Counted from the first letter of the stretch, positions 50,450 through 60,129 are shown. The stretch: 64,000 nucleotides of DNA from Saccharothrix sp. ST-888 (GCF_000955975.1 NZ_JYJF01000011.1:37358-101357), one strand, 5' to 3'. Notes: generated by a model from the sequence alone, not told the origin. Program-made: numbers and translations.

Positions 50450-51745
50450 CTAACCGCCGAGCGCCACCGCCACGGTGTGGATCAGCAGTCCGGCCAGCGC
50501 ACCGACCACGGTGCCGTTGATCCTGATGAACTGGAGGTCCCGTCCGACGTTGGCCTCGATCTTGCGCGAGGCGTCGTCCGCGTCCCAGCCGGCGACGGTC
50601 TCCGAGATCAGCGAGGTGATCTCGGTCCGGTAGGTCTGCACCACGTACTGGGCGGCGTCCTGGAGCCAGCCGTCGGTCTTGGCCTGGAGCCGCCGGTCGG
50701 TGGCGAGGCGCCGGCCGAACGAGCGCAGCCCGGCCGCTATCCGGCGGCGCAGCTCGCTCTGCTCGTCCTCGGCGGCGGTCAGCACCAGCGTGCGGACGGC
50801 CGACCAGGAGGAGGCGATCAGGTCCTGCACCTCGGGGCGGGCCAGCAGGTCGGCCTTGGCCCGCTCGACCCGGGCGATGGTCGCGGGGTCGTGCTGGAGC
50901 TCGGTGGCGAAGTCGGCGAGGAAGTTGTCGATCGCGCCCCGGGCGGGGTGCTGCCGGTCGTCCCGGATGTCGGTGACGAAGCGCATCAGCTCCTTGTAGA
51001 CCCGCTCGCCGACCTGCTGGTCGATGAACCTGGGCGTCCAGCCCGGCGTGCGCTGGGTGACCCGCTGCACGACCTCTTCGTGATGCTCGGTCAGCCAGTC
51101 GTGTGCGCGGACCGCGACCAGATCCACCACGCCCCGGTGGCCGCCGTCCGCGACCACCCTGCCGAGCAGGCGTCCGGCCGGTTCCGCGACCGAGCTGGCG
51201 GCGGCGCGCCTGGTCACGGCCTCGGCGACGACCGCCTGGACGTCGTCGTCGCGCAGCACGGCGAGGACGCCGCGCAGGGCGGCCGCCGTCTCCCGGGTGA
51301 CCCGCTCGGCACTGCCCGGGGCGGCCAGCCACTCGCCGAGCCGCCGGGCGATCCCGATCGCGGCCAGCCGCTCGCGGACCACCGGTCCGGACAGGAAGTT
51401 GTCGCCGACGAAGTCGCCCAGCGACTTGCCGAAGGCGTCCTTCTTGGTCGGGATGATCGCGGTGTGCGGGATCGGCAGTCCGAACGGGCGGCGGAACAGC
51501 GCGGTGACGGCGAACCAGTCCGCCAGGGCGCCGACCATGCCGGCCTCGGCAGCCGCCGCGACGTACCCGGCCCACGCACCGGCCCCCGCCGCCCCGGCCC
51601 AGGTCGCCAGGCCGAACACCACCGTCGCGAAGGCCAGCAGGCCGGTCGCGATCGTCTTCATCCGCCGGACTCCCCGGCGTTTCTCCTCGTCGGCCGCGGT
51701 GAAGCTGACCCCGGAGGCCGTCCTGACCCTCTCTTCGACGCTCAC
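50450..51745 (-). CDS. DUF445-family membrane protein
   Basis: A 431-aa protein with two hydrophobic segments near the start (GLLAFATVVFGLATWAGAAGAGAWAGYVAAAAEAGMVGALADWFAVTALF) and one at the end (GTVVGALAGLLIHTVAVALGG). Between them is a long charged helical region. ADWFAVTALFRRPFGLPIPHTAIIPTKKD is the signature of DUF445 (YheB-like). Function unknown. I use GTG 51745, because the segment AADEEKRRGVRRMK before the first helix is typical of the family; ATG 51661 at MKTIATG, with GGGGAG upstream, is the alternative. Confidence 0.88.
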   Translation of the reverse strand: MSVEERVRTASGVSFTAADEEKRRGVRRMKTIATGLLAFATVVFGLATWAGAAGAGAWAGYVAAAAEAGMVGALADWFAVTALFRRPFGLPIPHTAIIPTKKDAFGKSLGDFVGDNFLSGPVVRERLAAIGIARRLGEWLAAPGSAERVTRETAAALRGVLAVLRDDDVQAVVAEAVTRRAAASSVAEPAGRLLGRVVADGGHRGVVDLVAVRAHDWLTEHHEEVVQRVTQRTPGWTPRFIDQQVGERVYKELMRFVTDIRDDRQHPARGAIDNFLADFATELQHDPATIARVERAKADLLARPEVQDLIASSWSAVRTLVLTAAEDEQSELRRRIAAGLRSFGRRLATDRRLQAKTDGWLQDAAQYVVQTYRTEITSLISETVAGWDADDASRKIEANVGRDLQFIRINGTVVGALAGLLIHTVAVALGG

Positions 51746-51894
51746 CCGGACAGTCTGCCCCGCACGCCCCCGCGCCGGGCCCTCCACCCCGCCGAGTCCG
51801 GGTCAACCCGGGGTGACCCCGTACGGGCAGCGCCCCAGGGGTGGCGCCGCGGCTCGCGACGGACGCGTACCCATGCTGCCCGCAGGACCCTCGG

Positions 51895-53184
51895 TCAGCC
51901 TCCGCCGCCGAGGACGATGCGGCGGACACCGTCCCACCGGGACGGGTCGGTCACCCGGCGGCCGTCCAGCAGGACCCGGATGCCCGGGAGGTCCGCGGCG
52001 GACAGCTCGCGGTACTCGGGGTGGTCCGCCTGCACCACCACGGCGGCCACCGGCTCGTCCCGGTACAGCGGCAGTCCGAGCGCGGTCAGCTCCGCCGCCG
52101 TGTAGAGCGGGTCGCTGACGTACGGCACGGCCCCGGCCGCCCGCAGGGCCTCGACCAGCGGGAAGACCCCGGAGTACGCGGTCTCCTTCACCCCGCCCCG
52201 GTACGCCGCACCGAGCACCCGCACCCCGACCCCGGCCAGCGGCCCGAGCGCGCCCTCCAGCAGCCCGACCGCGTACCCGGGCACGGTCTCGTTGGCCTCC
52301 CGGGCGACCCGGACGACGCTCGCGTGCGGGTCGTTCCACAGGTAGAGCCTCGGATAGACCGGGATGCAGTGGCCGCCGACCGCGATGCCGGGGCGGTGCA
52401 GGTGGCTGTACGGCTGCGAGTTGCACGCCTCGATCACTTCCGCGAGGTCGACCCCGCAGCGGTCGGCGAAGCGCGCGAACTGGTTCACCAGGGCGATGTT
52501 GACGTCCCGGTAGGTGGTCTCGGCGAGCTTGGAGAACTCGGCCGCCTCCACCGAGTCGAGCGCCCAGACGCCGTTGCCGCGTGCCAGGTCGGGGCGCGGA
52601 TCGAAGTCGAGCACCGCCTGGTAGAACTCGACGCCCTGCCGGGTGGAGCGGGCGTCCAGGCCGCCGACCAGCTTGGGGTAGCGGCGCAGGTCGGCGAAGA
52701 CCCGTCCGGTGCGCACCCGTTCGGGACTGAACACCAGGCCGAAGTCGCGCCCGGCCGCCAGTTGCGAACCGGCCGCCAGGCGCGGCGCCCAGCGGCCCCG
52801 GGTGCTGCCGACCGGCAGGGTGGTCTCGTAGCTGACCAGGGTGCCCCGGCGCAGCCCGGCCGCGACTGCGTCGGTGGCGGCGTCCAGCAGCGAGAAGTCC
52901 GGGGTGCCGTCGGCGGCGGTGACGAGAGGGACCACGATCACCACGGCCTGGGCCGTGGCGACGGCCGCCGCCGTGTCGGTGGTGGCGGTCAGCCGCCCGT
53001 CGGCCACCGAGTGCTTGAGGCGATCGGCGAGTTCGGCCTCCCGGGGGAACGGCGGCCGGCCGTCGTTGACCGTTCGCACCACCTCGGGGGAGATGTCCGC
53101 GCCGATGACCCGGTGGCCCTTCCCCGCGTACTGCACTGCCAGCGGCAGGCCGATCTTGCCCAACCCGACCACGCAGATGTCCAT
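51895..53184 (-). CDS. Nucleotide-sugar dehydrogenase (UDP-glucose / UDP-ManNAc type)
   Basis: Oxidises a UDP-sugar at C6 to the uronic acid using NAD+. The 429 aa have an N-terminal Rossmann fold (MDICVVGLGKIGLPLAVQYAGKG), the central ALDSVEAAEFSKLAETTYRDVNIALVNQFA helix with the active Lys region, the catalytic Cys in GGHCIPVYP, and a C-terminal UDP-binding domain. ATG 53184 has GAGGGG eight bases upstream, inside the end of the glycosyltransferase gene, whose stop is five bases before, so the two are coupled. Product and polymer are unknown. Confidence 0.93.
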   Translation of the reverse strand: MDICVVGLGKIGLPLAVQYAGKGHRVIGADISPEVVRTVNDGRPPFPREAELADRLKHSVADGRLTATTDTAAAVATAQAVVIVVPLVTAADGTPDFSLLDAATDAVAAGLRRGTLVSYETTLPVGSTRGRWAPRLAAGSQLAAGRDFGLVFSPERVRTGRVFADLRRYPKLVGGLDARSTRQGVEFYQAVLDFDPRPDLARGNGVWALDSVEAAEFSKLAETTYRDVNIALVNQFARFADRCGVDLAEVIEACNSQPYSHLHRPGIAVGGHCIPVYPRLYLWNDPHASVVRVAREANETVPGYAVGLLEGALGPLAGVGVRVLGAAYRGGVKETAYSGVFPLVEALRAAGAVPYVSDPLYTAAELTALGLPLYRDEPVAAVVVQADHPEYRELSAADLPGIRVLLDGRRVTDPSRWDGVRRIVLGGGG

Positions 53185-53189
53185 ACCGC

Positions 53190-54530
53190 TCACCCCTCGT
53201 CCGCTCGCGCGCCCGCCGGCGCACCGACCCACCCACCGGCCGCCGCGCCCGCGCCCGCATCCGTTCGCACGCCCGCTCGCGCCGGCGGCCTTCGCCGAAC
53301 CAGCCGGCCCAGTCGGCGCCGCAGTGCCTTCCGCGCCCTCGGCGGCAGCCGCCGCATGACCTGCCGCCGCAGTCCGACCAGCCACCCGCCGTCGGGACCG
53401 GCCTGGCCCAGGGCGAACAGCTGGTCCGGAAGGCCCAGTCGACGACTGCGGAAGAGGGGGTACCCGGCGTACTCACGACCGCGCCGGCGGACCGGCGGCG
53501 GGGTGCCGTTGGCGAGCTCGTAGTCGATCACGCCGCGCAGGGCGGCGAGTTCACCGCGCCGGGCGAGGGCCAGTCGCAGCCGGTCGCCGACCGGCAGTCG
53601 GGCGAGCAGCTCGGGTGTGCAGAAGTCGTCCAGCAGCCCGGCGATGCCCGCGCAGACCTGCCGCTGAAGTCCGTGGTCCAGGTGCAGGAAGTCCGCCTGG
53701 AGCAACTGCGGTACCTCCCAGCCGAAATGGCGGCTGCGAATGGCGTCCCGCGCGGGCCCGGGGTCGGTGAGGCGTTCGACCACCTCCTGGATCGCCCGGA
53801 CGCCGCGCAGCCGGTCCAGCGGACCGGCGCGGTGGGTGACGTTGCTGCGGTCCTGGCGCAGGACCAGGTGGTAGTAGTCGTAGTCGGCGAGGACGGAGAC
53901 CCGCTCGGCGCGCAGCAGGGCTTCCAGCGTGAACGGCTGGTCGCTGTGGACGAGGAGGTCCTCCAGCCTGCTCAGGCCGTGGCGTTGCAGCAGGTCGCGA
54001 CGGAACAGCTTGGTGTCGGCGAGCGCCCAGGCGAGCGCGGAGTCGGTGAAGCTGACCTCGCGGGCGGTGCGGTCGAAGACGCCCTGCGGGACCAGCCGGC
54101 CGTTCTCGCCGACCTGTTTGGGCACCAGGACCTCGGACTCCCAGCGGTCGGCGGCCGCGACCATGCGTTCCAGCGCCTCGGCCCCGAGCCAGTCGTCGGC
54201 GCCGAGGTAGAGCACGTAGCGTCCGGTGGCCTCGGCCGTCCCCCGGTTGGTGGGGTGGGCCGGGCCACCGGAGTTGGCCTGGTGCCTGACCTTGAAGAGG
54301 CCGGGGTGCCGGGTCGCGTAGCGGTCGAGTTCCGCGCCGCTGCCGTCGGTGGAGCCGTCGTCGACGGCGACGATCTCCATCCGCCGGTGGCCGATGCTCT
54401 GGCCGACCAGCGAGTCCAGGCAGGCGGTGAGGTACGGCATGGTGTTGTAGACCGCGATCACCACGCTGACGTCGGGCGGTTGCGGCGGCTGCGCAGTCCC
54501 TCGGGAGGTCACTGCCTCTCGTGAAGTCAC
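53190..54530 (-). CDS. Family 2 glycosyltransferase
   Basis: A cytoplasmic inverting glycosyltransferase, 446 aa. The GT-A domain begins VSVVIAVYNTMPYLTACLDSL; the nucleotide-sugar motifs are VDDGSTDGS and GADDWL (DxD equivalent). The C-terminal 200 residues are helical, with an Arg/Pro/Ala-rich tail. It resembles teichoic-acid or capsule glycosyltransferases. The start is uncertain: GTG 54530 or GTG 54512, which share a repeated TSR coding segment. It is upstream of and coupled to the UDP-sugar dehydrogenase, suggesting a shared role in a surface polymer with a uronic acid. Confidence 0.9.
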   Translation of the reverse strand: MTSREAVTSRGTAQPPQPPDVSVVIAVYNTMPYLTACLDSLVGQSIGHRRMEIVAVDDGSTDGSGAELDRYATRHPGLFKVRHQANSGGPAHPTNRGTAEATGRYVLYLGADDWLGAEALERMVAAADRWESEVLVPKQVGENGRLVPQGVFDRTAREVSFTDSALAWALADTKLFRRDLLQRHGLSRLEDLLVHSDQPFTLEALLRAERVSVLADYDYYHLVLRQDRSNVTHRAGPLDRLRGVRAIQEVVERLTDPGPARDAIRSRHFGWEVPQLLQADFLHLDHGLQRQVCAGIAGLLDDFCTPELLARLPVGDRLRLALARRGELAALRGVIDYELANGTPPPVRRRGREYAGYPLFRSRRLGLPDQLFALGQAGPDGGWLVGLRRQVMRRLPPRARKALRRRLGRLVRRRPPARAGVRTDAGAGAAAGGWVGAPAGARADEG

Positions 54531-54636
54531 AAGGGGGTCAACGCCGTTGCCCGCCCCGGGGTCACTGCCCCGTCACCCCGATGGCCCAGGGCGGATCGTT
54601 TTGCCGACGCCTCCGAGGGCGGTCCACCGGGGAGGT

Positions 54637-55596
54637 TCAGCCGATGGCCACCTCCGCGTACATCCGGGCGATGACGTCCTCGATGGCGGGTTCGCGGACC
54701 GAGAGGTCGACGAGCGGGTAGCGGTCGGCGACGGCGGCGACGATCGGGGCGGCGCTCTCCTCGGCGGGGAAGGCCAGCCACTGGCGCGGGCCTTCGACCC
54801 TGACCACCCGGGCCCCGGCGACCTCGATCGCGGGCCCGGCCTCGGCGAGGTCGACCACCAGGGTGCGCTCGCTCTGCCCGGCGGCGTGGAGGCCGTCCAG
54901 GCTGCCGTCGTAGACCACCCGGCCGTGGTCGATCACCATCACCCGGCCGCACAGCTGCTCGATGTCGACCAGGTCGTGGGTGGTGAGCAGCACGGTGGTG
55001 CCCTGGTCGGTGTTGACCTCGCGCAGGAACTCCCGGACCCGGGCCTTGCTGACCACGTCGAGCCCGATGGTCGGCTCGTCCAGGTAGAGCACCTGGGGGT
55101 CGTGCAGCAGCGCGGCCGCGAGATCGCCGCGCATCCGCTGGCCGAGCGAGAGCTGGCGTACCGGGGTGTCCAACAGCCCGCCCAGGTCGAGCAGTTCGAC
55201 GCAGCGGTCGAGGTTGGCCCGGTAGCGGGCGTCGGGGATGCGGTAGATCCGCCGCGCCAGTTCGTACGAGTCGCGCAGGGGCAGGTCCCACCAGAGGGTG
55301 GTGCGTTGACCGAAGACCACGCCGATCCGGCGGGCCAGCCTGGCCCGTTCGCGGGCGGGGTCGACTCCGGCGACCCGCAGGCGTCCGCTGCTGGGGACCA
55401 GGATGCCGGTGAGCATCTTGATGGTGGTCGACTTGCCGGCGCCGTTCGGGCCGATGTATCCGACGCACTCGCCGGCATCGATACCGAAGGTGAGCCCGTC
55501 CACGGCGTGCACCTCGCGCTTCTCCCGGCGCAGCCGCCCGGCCTTGGTGCGGATGGTGAAGCTGCGCCGGACGTCCTGCAGTTCGATCAGAGTCAT
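54637..55596 (-). CDS. ABC-2 type exporter ATPase
   Basis: The ATPase partner of the two membrane genes transcribed just before it. Of the 319 aa, residues 1-235 form the nucleotide-binding domain: Walker A GPNGAGKS, Q-loop FGQRTTLWWDLPL, signature LSLGQRMRGD, Walker B VLYLDEPTIGLD, and switch His in LTTHD. A 75-residue C-terminal domain follows. ACAGGAG precedes ATG 55596. Last of a three-gene operon; the exported substrate is unknown. Confidence 0.94.
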   Translation of the reverse strand: MTLIELQDVRRSFTIRTKAGRLRREKREVHAVDGLTFGIDAGECVGYIGPNGAGKSTTIKMLTGILVPSSGRLRVAGVDPARERARLARRIGVVFGQRTTLWWDLPLRDSYELARRIYRIPDARYRANLDRCVELLDLGGLLDTPVRQLSLGQRMRGDLAAALLHDPQVLYLDEPTIGLDVVSKARVREFLREVNTDQGTTVLLTTHDLVDIEQLCGRVMVIDHGRVVYDGSLDGLHAAGQSERTLVVDLAEAGPAIEVAGARVVRVEGPRQWLAFPAEESAAPIVAAVADRYPLVDLSVREPAIEDVIARMYAEVAIG

Positions 55597-55620
55597 GGTC
55601 GCTCTCCTGTCAGAGGTGGG

Positions 55621-56484
55621 TCAGTTGCCGGTGCCCCGGTACGCGCGCAGCCCGGCCCGCCAGGCCGCGGCGGCGGCGAGGACGCAGAGGGCGGCGGCGA
55701 TCGGGGAGGCGTACTGGAAGGCGGTGGGCAGGCCGAGCGGGTCGGGCCGGTCGAGGATGCGCAGTGCGGGCAGCCAGTTGACGAAGGCCAGCGGCACGCC
55801 GAAGACGACCCCGGCCACCAGTTCCTTGGCGAAGATGGTGGGCGGGTAGTGGATCAGCGTGGCGCCGCCGTAGGTGAGGGAGTTCTGGAGCTCCCTGGCC
55901 TCGCCCCACCAGAACTGCAGGGTGGCGCCGCCGATGTAGATGGCGCTGAAGATCACGGTGCCGCAGACCAGCAGCAGCGGTACGAGCAGCAGCCGGTCGG
56001 CGGTCCAGTGCACCGGCAGCACGGTGAGCGACCAGACGAGGACGGCGACGGCCTGGAGCGGGCGGCCGAGGCGGCGCAACGAGAAGCGCTCGGCGCAGAG
56101 TTGGGCGAGTGCGGGGGCGGGCCGGATCAGCATGGTGTCGAGGGTCCCGGTGCGGATCCGGTCCCCGAGAGCGTCCACGCTGCCGACGAACAGGTTGGCC
56201 AGCCCCAGGCAGAGCCCCGACGTCCCGTACAGGAAGCCGAGTTCGGCCAGCGACCAGCCGCCGAGGCGGTCGGTGTGCTGGAACATCAGCAGCAGCACGA
56301 CGAAGTCCAGCGAGGTCGCGGCGAGGCTGGCGGCGAGCATCAGGAAGAAGGAGGCCCGGTAGGCCATGGTGGCGCGGGTCCACATGGCGGCGACCAGCCA
56401 CCAGGAGCGCAGCGCCCAGCGCGCCTTGGCCGACCGTGTCTCATCGGCGATCATCCGCCCTTCTGTTGCGAGGAGTTCAGCCAC
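55621..56484 (-). CDS. ABC-2 type permease, DUF990 family (second)
   Basis: A six-helix membrane protein, 287 aa, of the ABC-2/DUF990 type. Segments such as FFLMLAASLAATSLDFVVLLLMF, GFLYGTSGLCLGLANLFVG and RIRTGTLDTMLIRPAPALAQ are typical. GTG 56484 overlaps the upstream gene's end by eight bases with AAGGTGG nearby; ATG 56454 is an alternative that removes ten residues. Works with the ATPase 24 bases downstream and the permease upstream. Confidence 0.9.
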   Translation of the reverse strand: MAELLATEGRMIADETRSAKARWALRSWWLVAAMWTRATMAYRASFFLMLAASLAATSLDFVVLLLMFQHTDRLGGWSLAELGFLYGTSGLCLGLANLFVGSVDALGDRIRTGTLDTMLIRPAPALAQLCAERFSLRRLGRPLQAVAVLVWSLTVLPVHWTADRLLLVPLLLVCGTVIFSAIYIGGATLQFWWGEARELQNSLTYGGATLIHYPPTIFAKELVAGVVFGVPLAFVNWLPALRILDRPDPLGLPTAFQYASPIAAALCVLAAAAAWRAGLRAYRGTGN

Positions 56485-57415
56485 CCTGGACCACCACCTT
56501 GCGGGTTGCGAGCAGCTGGGCGGCGCGTCCTGCGGCGAGCAGCAGGACCGCCCAGAGGAGCTGGAAGCCGAGCCCGGTGAGCACGGCGAAGCCGGAGCGG
56601 CGCTCCAGCAGGATGTCGGTGGGGATCTGGATCAGCGCCGCCCAGGGCAGCACATGGGCGAGTTCGCCGAGCCAGCCGGGGAAGAGTCCGATCGGCAGCA
56701 GCATTCCGGAGAAGAACATCGCGACCACCAGCATCACCGCCCGGATGCCCTCGGAGTCGTGCAGCCAGAAGCCGGTGAGCGAGACCAGGAAGCGCAGTCC
56801 GAAGCTGACCACCACGGCGAGCAGGACGGCGAGCAGGAAGACCGCCCAGACCAGCGGATCGGCGGGCAGGGTGAGCGAGAAGGCCAGCGCGCCCGCGAGG
56901 GTGGGCAGCACACCCCGGGCGAACAGGTGGAAGGCGGCCCGGCCGAGGTCGGTGGCCAGCCACCAGCCCTGGAAGTCCACCGGGCGGTAGAGGTCGATGG
57001 CGATGTCCCCGGTGCGGAACCGCTCCTGGACCTCGTCCTGGAAGCCGCCGCCCCAGACCGCGACGGTGACCAGCAGCGACTGGCTGATCCAGATGTAGGT
57101 GACGGCCTGGACGCTGTCGTAGCCGCCGAGTCCCGGCCTGGCCTGCCAGAGGGCGAGGAAGGTGTAGGCGAGGATGAAGCCGAAGACGGTGTTGGTGACG
57201 GCGCCCGCGACGGTGGCGGCACGATAGGTGGAGTAGCGGCGGAACGCGCCCTGGGCGATGGCCAGGTAGAGCCGTCCGGCCTGTCGCCGTCCGGCATCCT
57301 GCCGCCCGATGTCCTGCCGCCCGGCGCCCTCGGGCCGACCGTCCGGGCCCGGCTCTCCGCGCTCCGGCCTGAGCTGTGCGGAGGTGTCCGCGGCGGCTTC
57401 CACAGAGGTATCCAT
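56477..57415 (-). CDS. ABC-2 type permease, DUF990 family (first)
   Basis: 312 aa. A 48-residue hydrophilic tail with GRQD repeats precedes about six membrane helices. RFRTGDIAIDLYRPVDFQGWWLATDLG and the MFFSGMLLPIGLFPGWLGELAHVLPW segment are characteristic of the family. AAGGAGACAAT lies directly before ATG 57415. First gene of the exporter operon, divergent from the PBP gene at 57706. Confidence 0.91.
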   Translation of the reverse strand: MDTSVEAAADTSAQLRPERGEPGPDGRPEGAGRQDIGRQDAGRRQAGRLYLAIAQGAFRRYSTYRAATVAGAVTNTVFGFILAYTFLALWQARPGLGGYDSVQAVTYIWISQSLLVTVAVWGGGFQDEVQERFRTGDIAIDLYRPVDFQGWWLATDLGRAAFHLFARGVLPTLAGALAFSLTLPADPLVWAVFLLAVLLAVVVSFGLRFLVSLTGFWLHDSEGIRAVMLVVAMFFSGMLLPIGLFPGWLGELAHVLPWAALIQIPTDILLERRSGFAVLTGLGFQLLWAVLLLAAGRAAQLLATRKVVVQGG

Positions 57416-57693
57416 ATTGTCTCCTTGTCGACTTTTTGTGGCGCGGTACTCGGCGGCCCCCCGACATGCACAAGCGCAGCGGCGATCGGCTCCGACCGGC
57501 GGACCCCGGGGGTGGCGGGGCGCGGGCGGAGCTGCGGCTGACGAGGTGCGCTATGTGGTTGTCACCTTTCACCGTAGCGCCGCCGGTCACCCGGCGCAGC
57601 CGCTTTTACCGGCACGCGAGCCCCTGGGGGCGCGAAGAGCCGACCCGTACGCCGATTCGCCGGAAAAAACATCTGATTACGCGTCAAATCACC

Positions 57694-57699
57694 CATAAT
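57694..57699 (+). promoter_or_regulatory. -10 element of a leaderless PBP transcript
   Basis: CATAAT ends six bases before the ATG at 57706, the same spacing as at the EamA gene (28188/28195). No Shine-Dalgarno precedes the start, so the mRNA probably begins at the start codon. No clear -35 was recognised. Confidence 0.5.
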
Positions 57700-57705
57700 C
57701 CACCC

Positions 57706-60039
57706 ATGAGCCAGGAGCCACCGGACCAACCCGCCACCGCCGGAAGCACGCCACCGCGCACCCCGAGCCCGCACGACTCGCTGGAGGGCGAGGACCGCGC
57801 CGAGGGCTCCCGCCGTGACCGCCGCCGCGCCAAGCGGACCGCCCGCAGGGCCCGCCGCCGGGCGCTGCCCCGCCGGCGCCGGCTGCTGCCGACCTGGCGG
57901 ATGACGGTCGGCAGCCTGCTCGGCCTGCTCCTACTGGGCATCACGGCCTTTGTGACGCTCTATCTGCTGGTCCCCGTCCCGGACCCGAACGCCCACGCCG
58001 TGGCGCAGAGCACCGTCTACTACTACGCGGACGGCACCACCGAACTGGCCCGCACCGGCGCGGTGAACCGCGAGGACGTGGCGATCGGCCAGATTCCGCC
58101 GGCCACCCAGCAGGCCGTGGTCTCCGCCGAGGACCGCTCGTTCTACCGGAACAAGGGCATCGACCTCAAGGGCATGCTCCGCGCCGCCTGGAACACCGCC
58201 GCCGGCAAGGGCACCCAGGGCGGCTCCACCATCACCCAGCAGTACGTCAAGAACCACTACCTCACGCAGGACCAGACCATCACCCGCAAGGTCAAGGAAC
58301 TGTTCATCTCGCTCAAGGTCGACCAGCAGCAGAGCAAGGACGACATCCTGGCCGGCTATCTCAACACCAGCTACTTCGGCCGCAACGCCTACGGCATCCA
58401 GACCGCCGCCCACGCCTACTACGGCATCGACGCCGCCAGGCTGACACTCGCCCAGGGCGCCTACCTCGCCACCCTGCTGCAGGCCCCGAGCACGTACGAC
58501 GTCAGGACCAGCACCCCCGCCAACCGCGAGAAGGCCATCGCCCGCTGGAACTACGTCCTGGACGGCATGGTCTCAATGGGCTTCCTGTCACCCGCCGAAC
58601 GCGCCTCGCTGACCTTCCCCGAGCCGATCGACCCGCAGCCCACCAAGGGCCTGAGCGGGCAGGCCGGCTACCTGGTCGGGATCGTCGACGACTACCTCGC
58701 CGCCACCGGAGTCCTGGACACCGCCAGTCTCAAGGCCGGCGGCTGGAAGATCACCACCACCTTCGACAAGGCCAAGCAGGACGCCTTCGTGGCCGCCGTC
58801 CGCAGCGAGCTCACCACCCAGCTCGATCCGAAGGCCCGCCCCGACTCCGACACCGCCGTCCGGGTCGCCGGCGCCTCGATCGACCCCGCCACCGGCCGGA
58901 TCGTCGCCGTCTACGGCGGCCCCGACTACGCCGGCCAGCCCTTCAACGACGCCACCCGGCAGGACAACCAGGTCGGCTCCACCTTCAAGCCGATCGACCT
59001 CGCCGCCGGACTGGAGGGCAACCACACCACCCAGGACGGCTACCGGATCACCACCCAGACCCTCTACGAGGGCGACAGCCGCCTCCCGGTCATCGGCGGC
59101 CCGAGCGTCTACGCGCCGCCCAACGAGGACGACATCGACTACGGCCTCGTCACCCTCCGCTACGCCATGATGAAGTCGGTCAACTCGGTCTTCGCCCAGG
59201 AGGGCGTGGACGTGGGACTGGCCGCCGTCCGGCGGACCGCCGTACAGCTGGGCCTGCCCGAGACCGTCCCCGGCATGGACCCGGCCAACACCTCGATGAC
59301 CCTGGGCACCGCCACCCCCAGCGCGATCGACCTGGCCTCGGTGTACGCGACGTTCGCCAACCACGGCCAGGCGATCACCCCTTGGCCGGTCCTCAAGCTG
59401 GAGCGCCCCGGCGACAGCGAAGTCCCCAAGCTGCCGGGGCACCCCGCCCGCACCGCCGTCAGCCGGGGCACCGCCGACGCCGTCACCGACGTCCTGCAGG
59501 ACGTGGTCAGCTCCAGCGGCACCGGCGCCCTCGCGCTCTCCCTCAACCGCCCGGCCGCCGGGAAGACCGGCACGACCGACAGCAACCGGTCCGCCTGGTT
59601 CGCCGGGTACACCCCCGAACTCACCACCGCGGTCGGCCTGTTCCGCGAGGACCCGAAGACCCACGCCAAACTGCCGCTCACCGGAACGGCCGGCTTCACC
59701 CGGATCAACGGAGGCGCCTTCCCCACCGCGATCTGGACCGCCTACATGACCGCGGCACTGCACGGCGGCCCGGTCCGGTCCTTCGACCTCCAGGTGGACC
59801 GCGACAACGCCCAGTACGCCGAGGCCCCGCCGCCCAACCCGGCCCGGCGCAGGCCGCACTCCCCGGCACCCTCGCACCCGCGCTCGCCGGCGCCCGCTCC
59901 CAAGCCCTCCCCCACGCCTTCGCACTCGCCGTCGCCCACCCCCAGCCCGACCGGACTCCCGACGGGGCTCCCCACCCGGTTCCCCTCCGGCAGCCCGTTC
60001 CGGCTCCCCGGCGGCACCCCCGCTCTCCCCAGGCCGTGA
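57706..60039 (+). CDS. Class A penicillin-binding protein, paralogue 2
   Basis: A bifunctional peptidoglycan transglycosylase/transpeptidase, 777 aa, with the same layout as the paralogue at 25690: a charged Arg-rich cytoplasmic tail, one helix (VGSLLGLLLLGITAFVTLYLLV), the GT51 domain with Glu142 in SAEDRSFY and TQGGSTITQQYVKN, and a transpeptidase with Ser425 in STFK, S491-V-N and K620-T-G. The tail is Pro/Ser/Thr-rich. The ATG is assigned on the leaderless -10 just upstream; a longer frame beginning at 57376 has no coding bias. Transcribed away from the ABC-2 operon. Confidence 0.94.
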   Translation: MSQEPPDQPATAGSTPPRTPSPHDSLEGEDRAEGSRRDRRRAKRTARRARRRALPRRRRLLPTWRMTVGSLLGLLLLGITAFVTLYLLVPVPDPNAHAVAQSTVYYYADGTTELARTGAVNREDVAIGQIPPATQQAVVSAEDRSFYRNKGIDLKGMLRAAWNTAAGKGTQGGSTITQQYVKNHYLTQDQTITRKVKELFISLKVDQQQSKDDILAGYLNTSYFGRNAYGIQTAAHAYYGIDAARLTLAQGAYLATLLQAPSTYDVRTSTPANREKAIARWNYVLDGMVSMGFLSPAERASLTFPEPIDPQPTKGLSGQAGYLVGIVDDYLAATGVLDTASLKAGGWKITTTFDKAKQDAFVAAVRSELTTQLDPKARPDSDTAVRVAGASIDPATGRIVAVYGGPDYAGQPFNDATRQDNQVGSTFKPIDLAAGLEGNHTTQDGYRITTQTLYEGDSRLPVIGGPSVYAPPNEDDIDYGLVTLRYAMMKSVNSVFAQEGVDVGLAAVRRTAVQLGLPETVPGMDPANTSMTLGTATPSAIDLASVYATFANHGQAITPWPVLKLERPGDSEVPKLPGHPARTAVSRGTADAVTDVLQDVVSSSGTGALALSLNRPAAGKTGTTDSNRSAWFAGYTPELTTAVGLFREDPKTHAKLPLTGTAGFTRINGGAFPTAIWTAYMTAALHGGPVRSFDLQVDRDNAQYAEAPPPNPARRRPHSPAPSHPRSPAPAPKPSPTPSHSPSPTPSPTGLPTGLPTRFPSGSPFRLPGGTPALPRP

Positions 60040-60081
60040 GGCCCGGGAGCGGCGTACGTCCTCGGGAGTAGGGTGGGCGCC

Positions 60082-60117
60082 ATGCATCGCGGAGTTCTGC
60101 CACCTCCTGCCGCCTAG
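60082..60117 (+). CDS. Candidate 11-codon leader peptide with three prolines
   Basis: ATG to TAG encodes MHRGVLPPPAA. TAGGGT, a TANNNT -10, ends seven bases before the ATG, so the transcript may start at or next to it. The codons GGA, GTT, CCA, CCT, CCT are rare in this genome. Three consecutive prolines are a known ribosome-stalling sequence. The stop codon falls in the loop of the hairpin 60106-60129, about 118 bases before the EamA start. Confidence 0.4.
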   Translation: MHRGVLPPPAA

Positions 60118-60129
60118 GCGGGCGGCAGG
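60106..60129 (+). promoter_or_regulatory. Hairpin overlapping the leader ORF
   Basis: CCTGCCGCC (60106-60114) pairs with GGCGGCAGG (60121-60129); the loop TAGGCG holds the leader stop. A ribosome stalled on the proline codons would keep the hairpin open. Further pairing, CGGTCGT/ACGACCG, lies downstream around 60172-60208. Confidence 0.5.
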
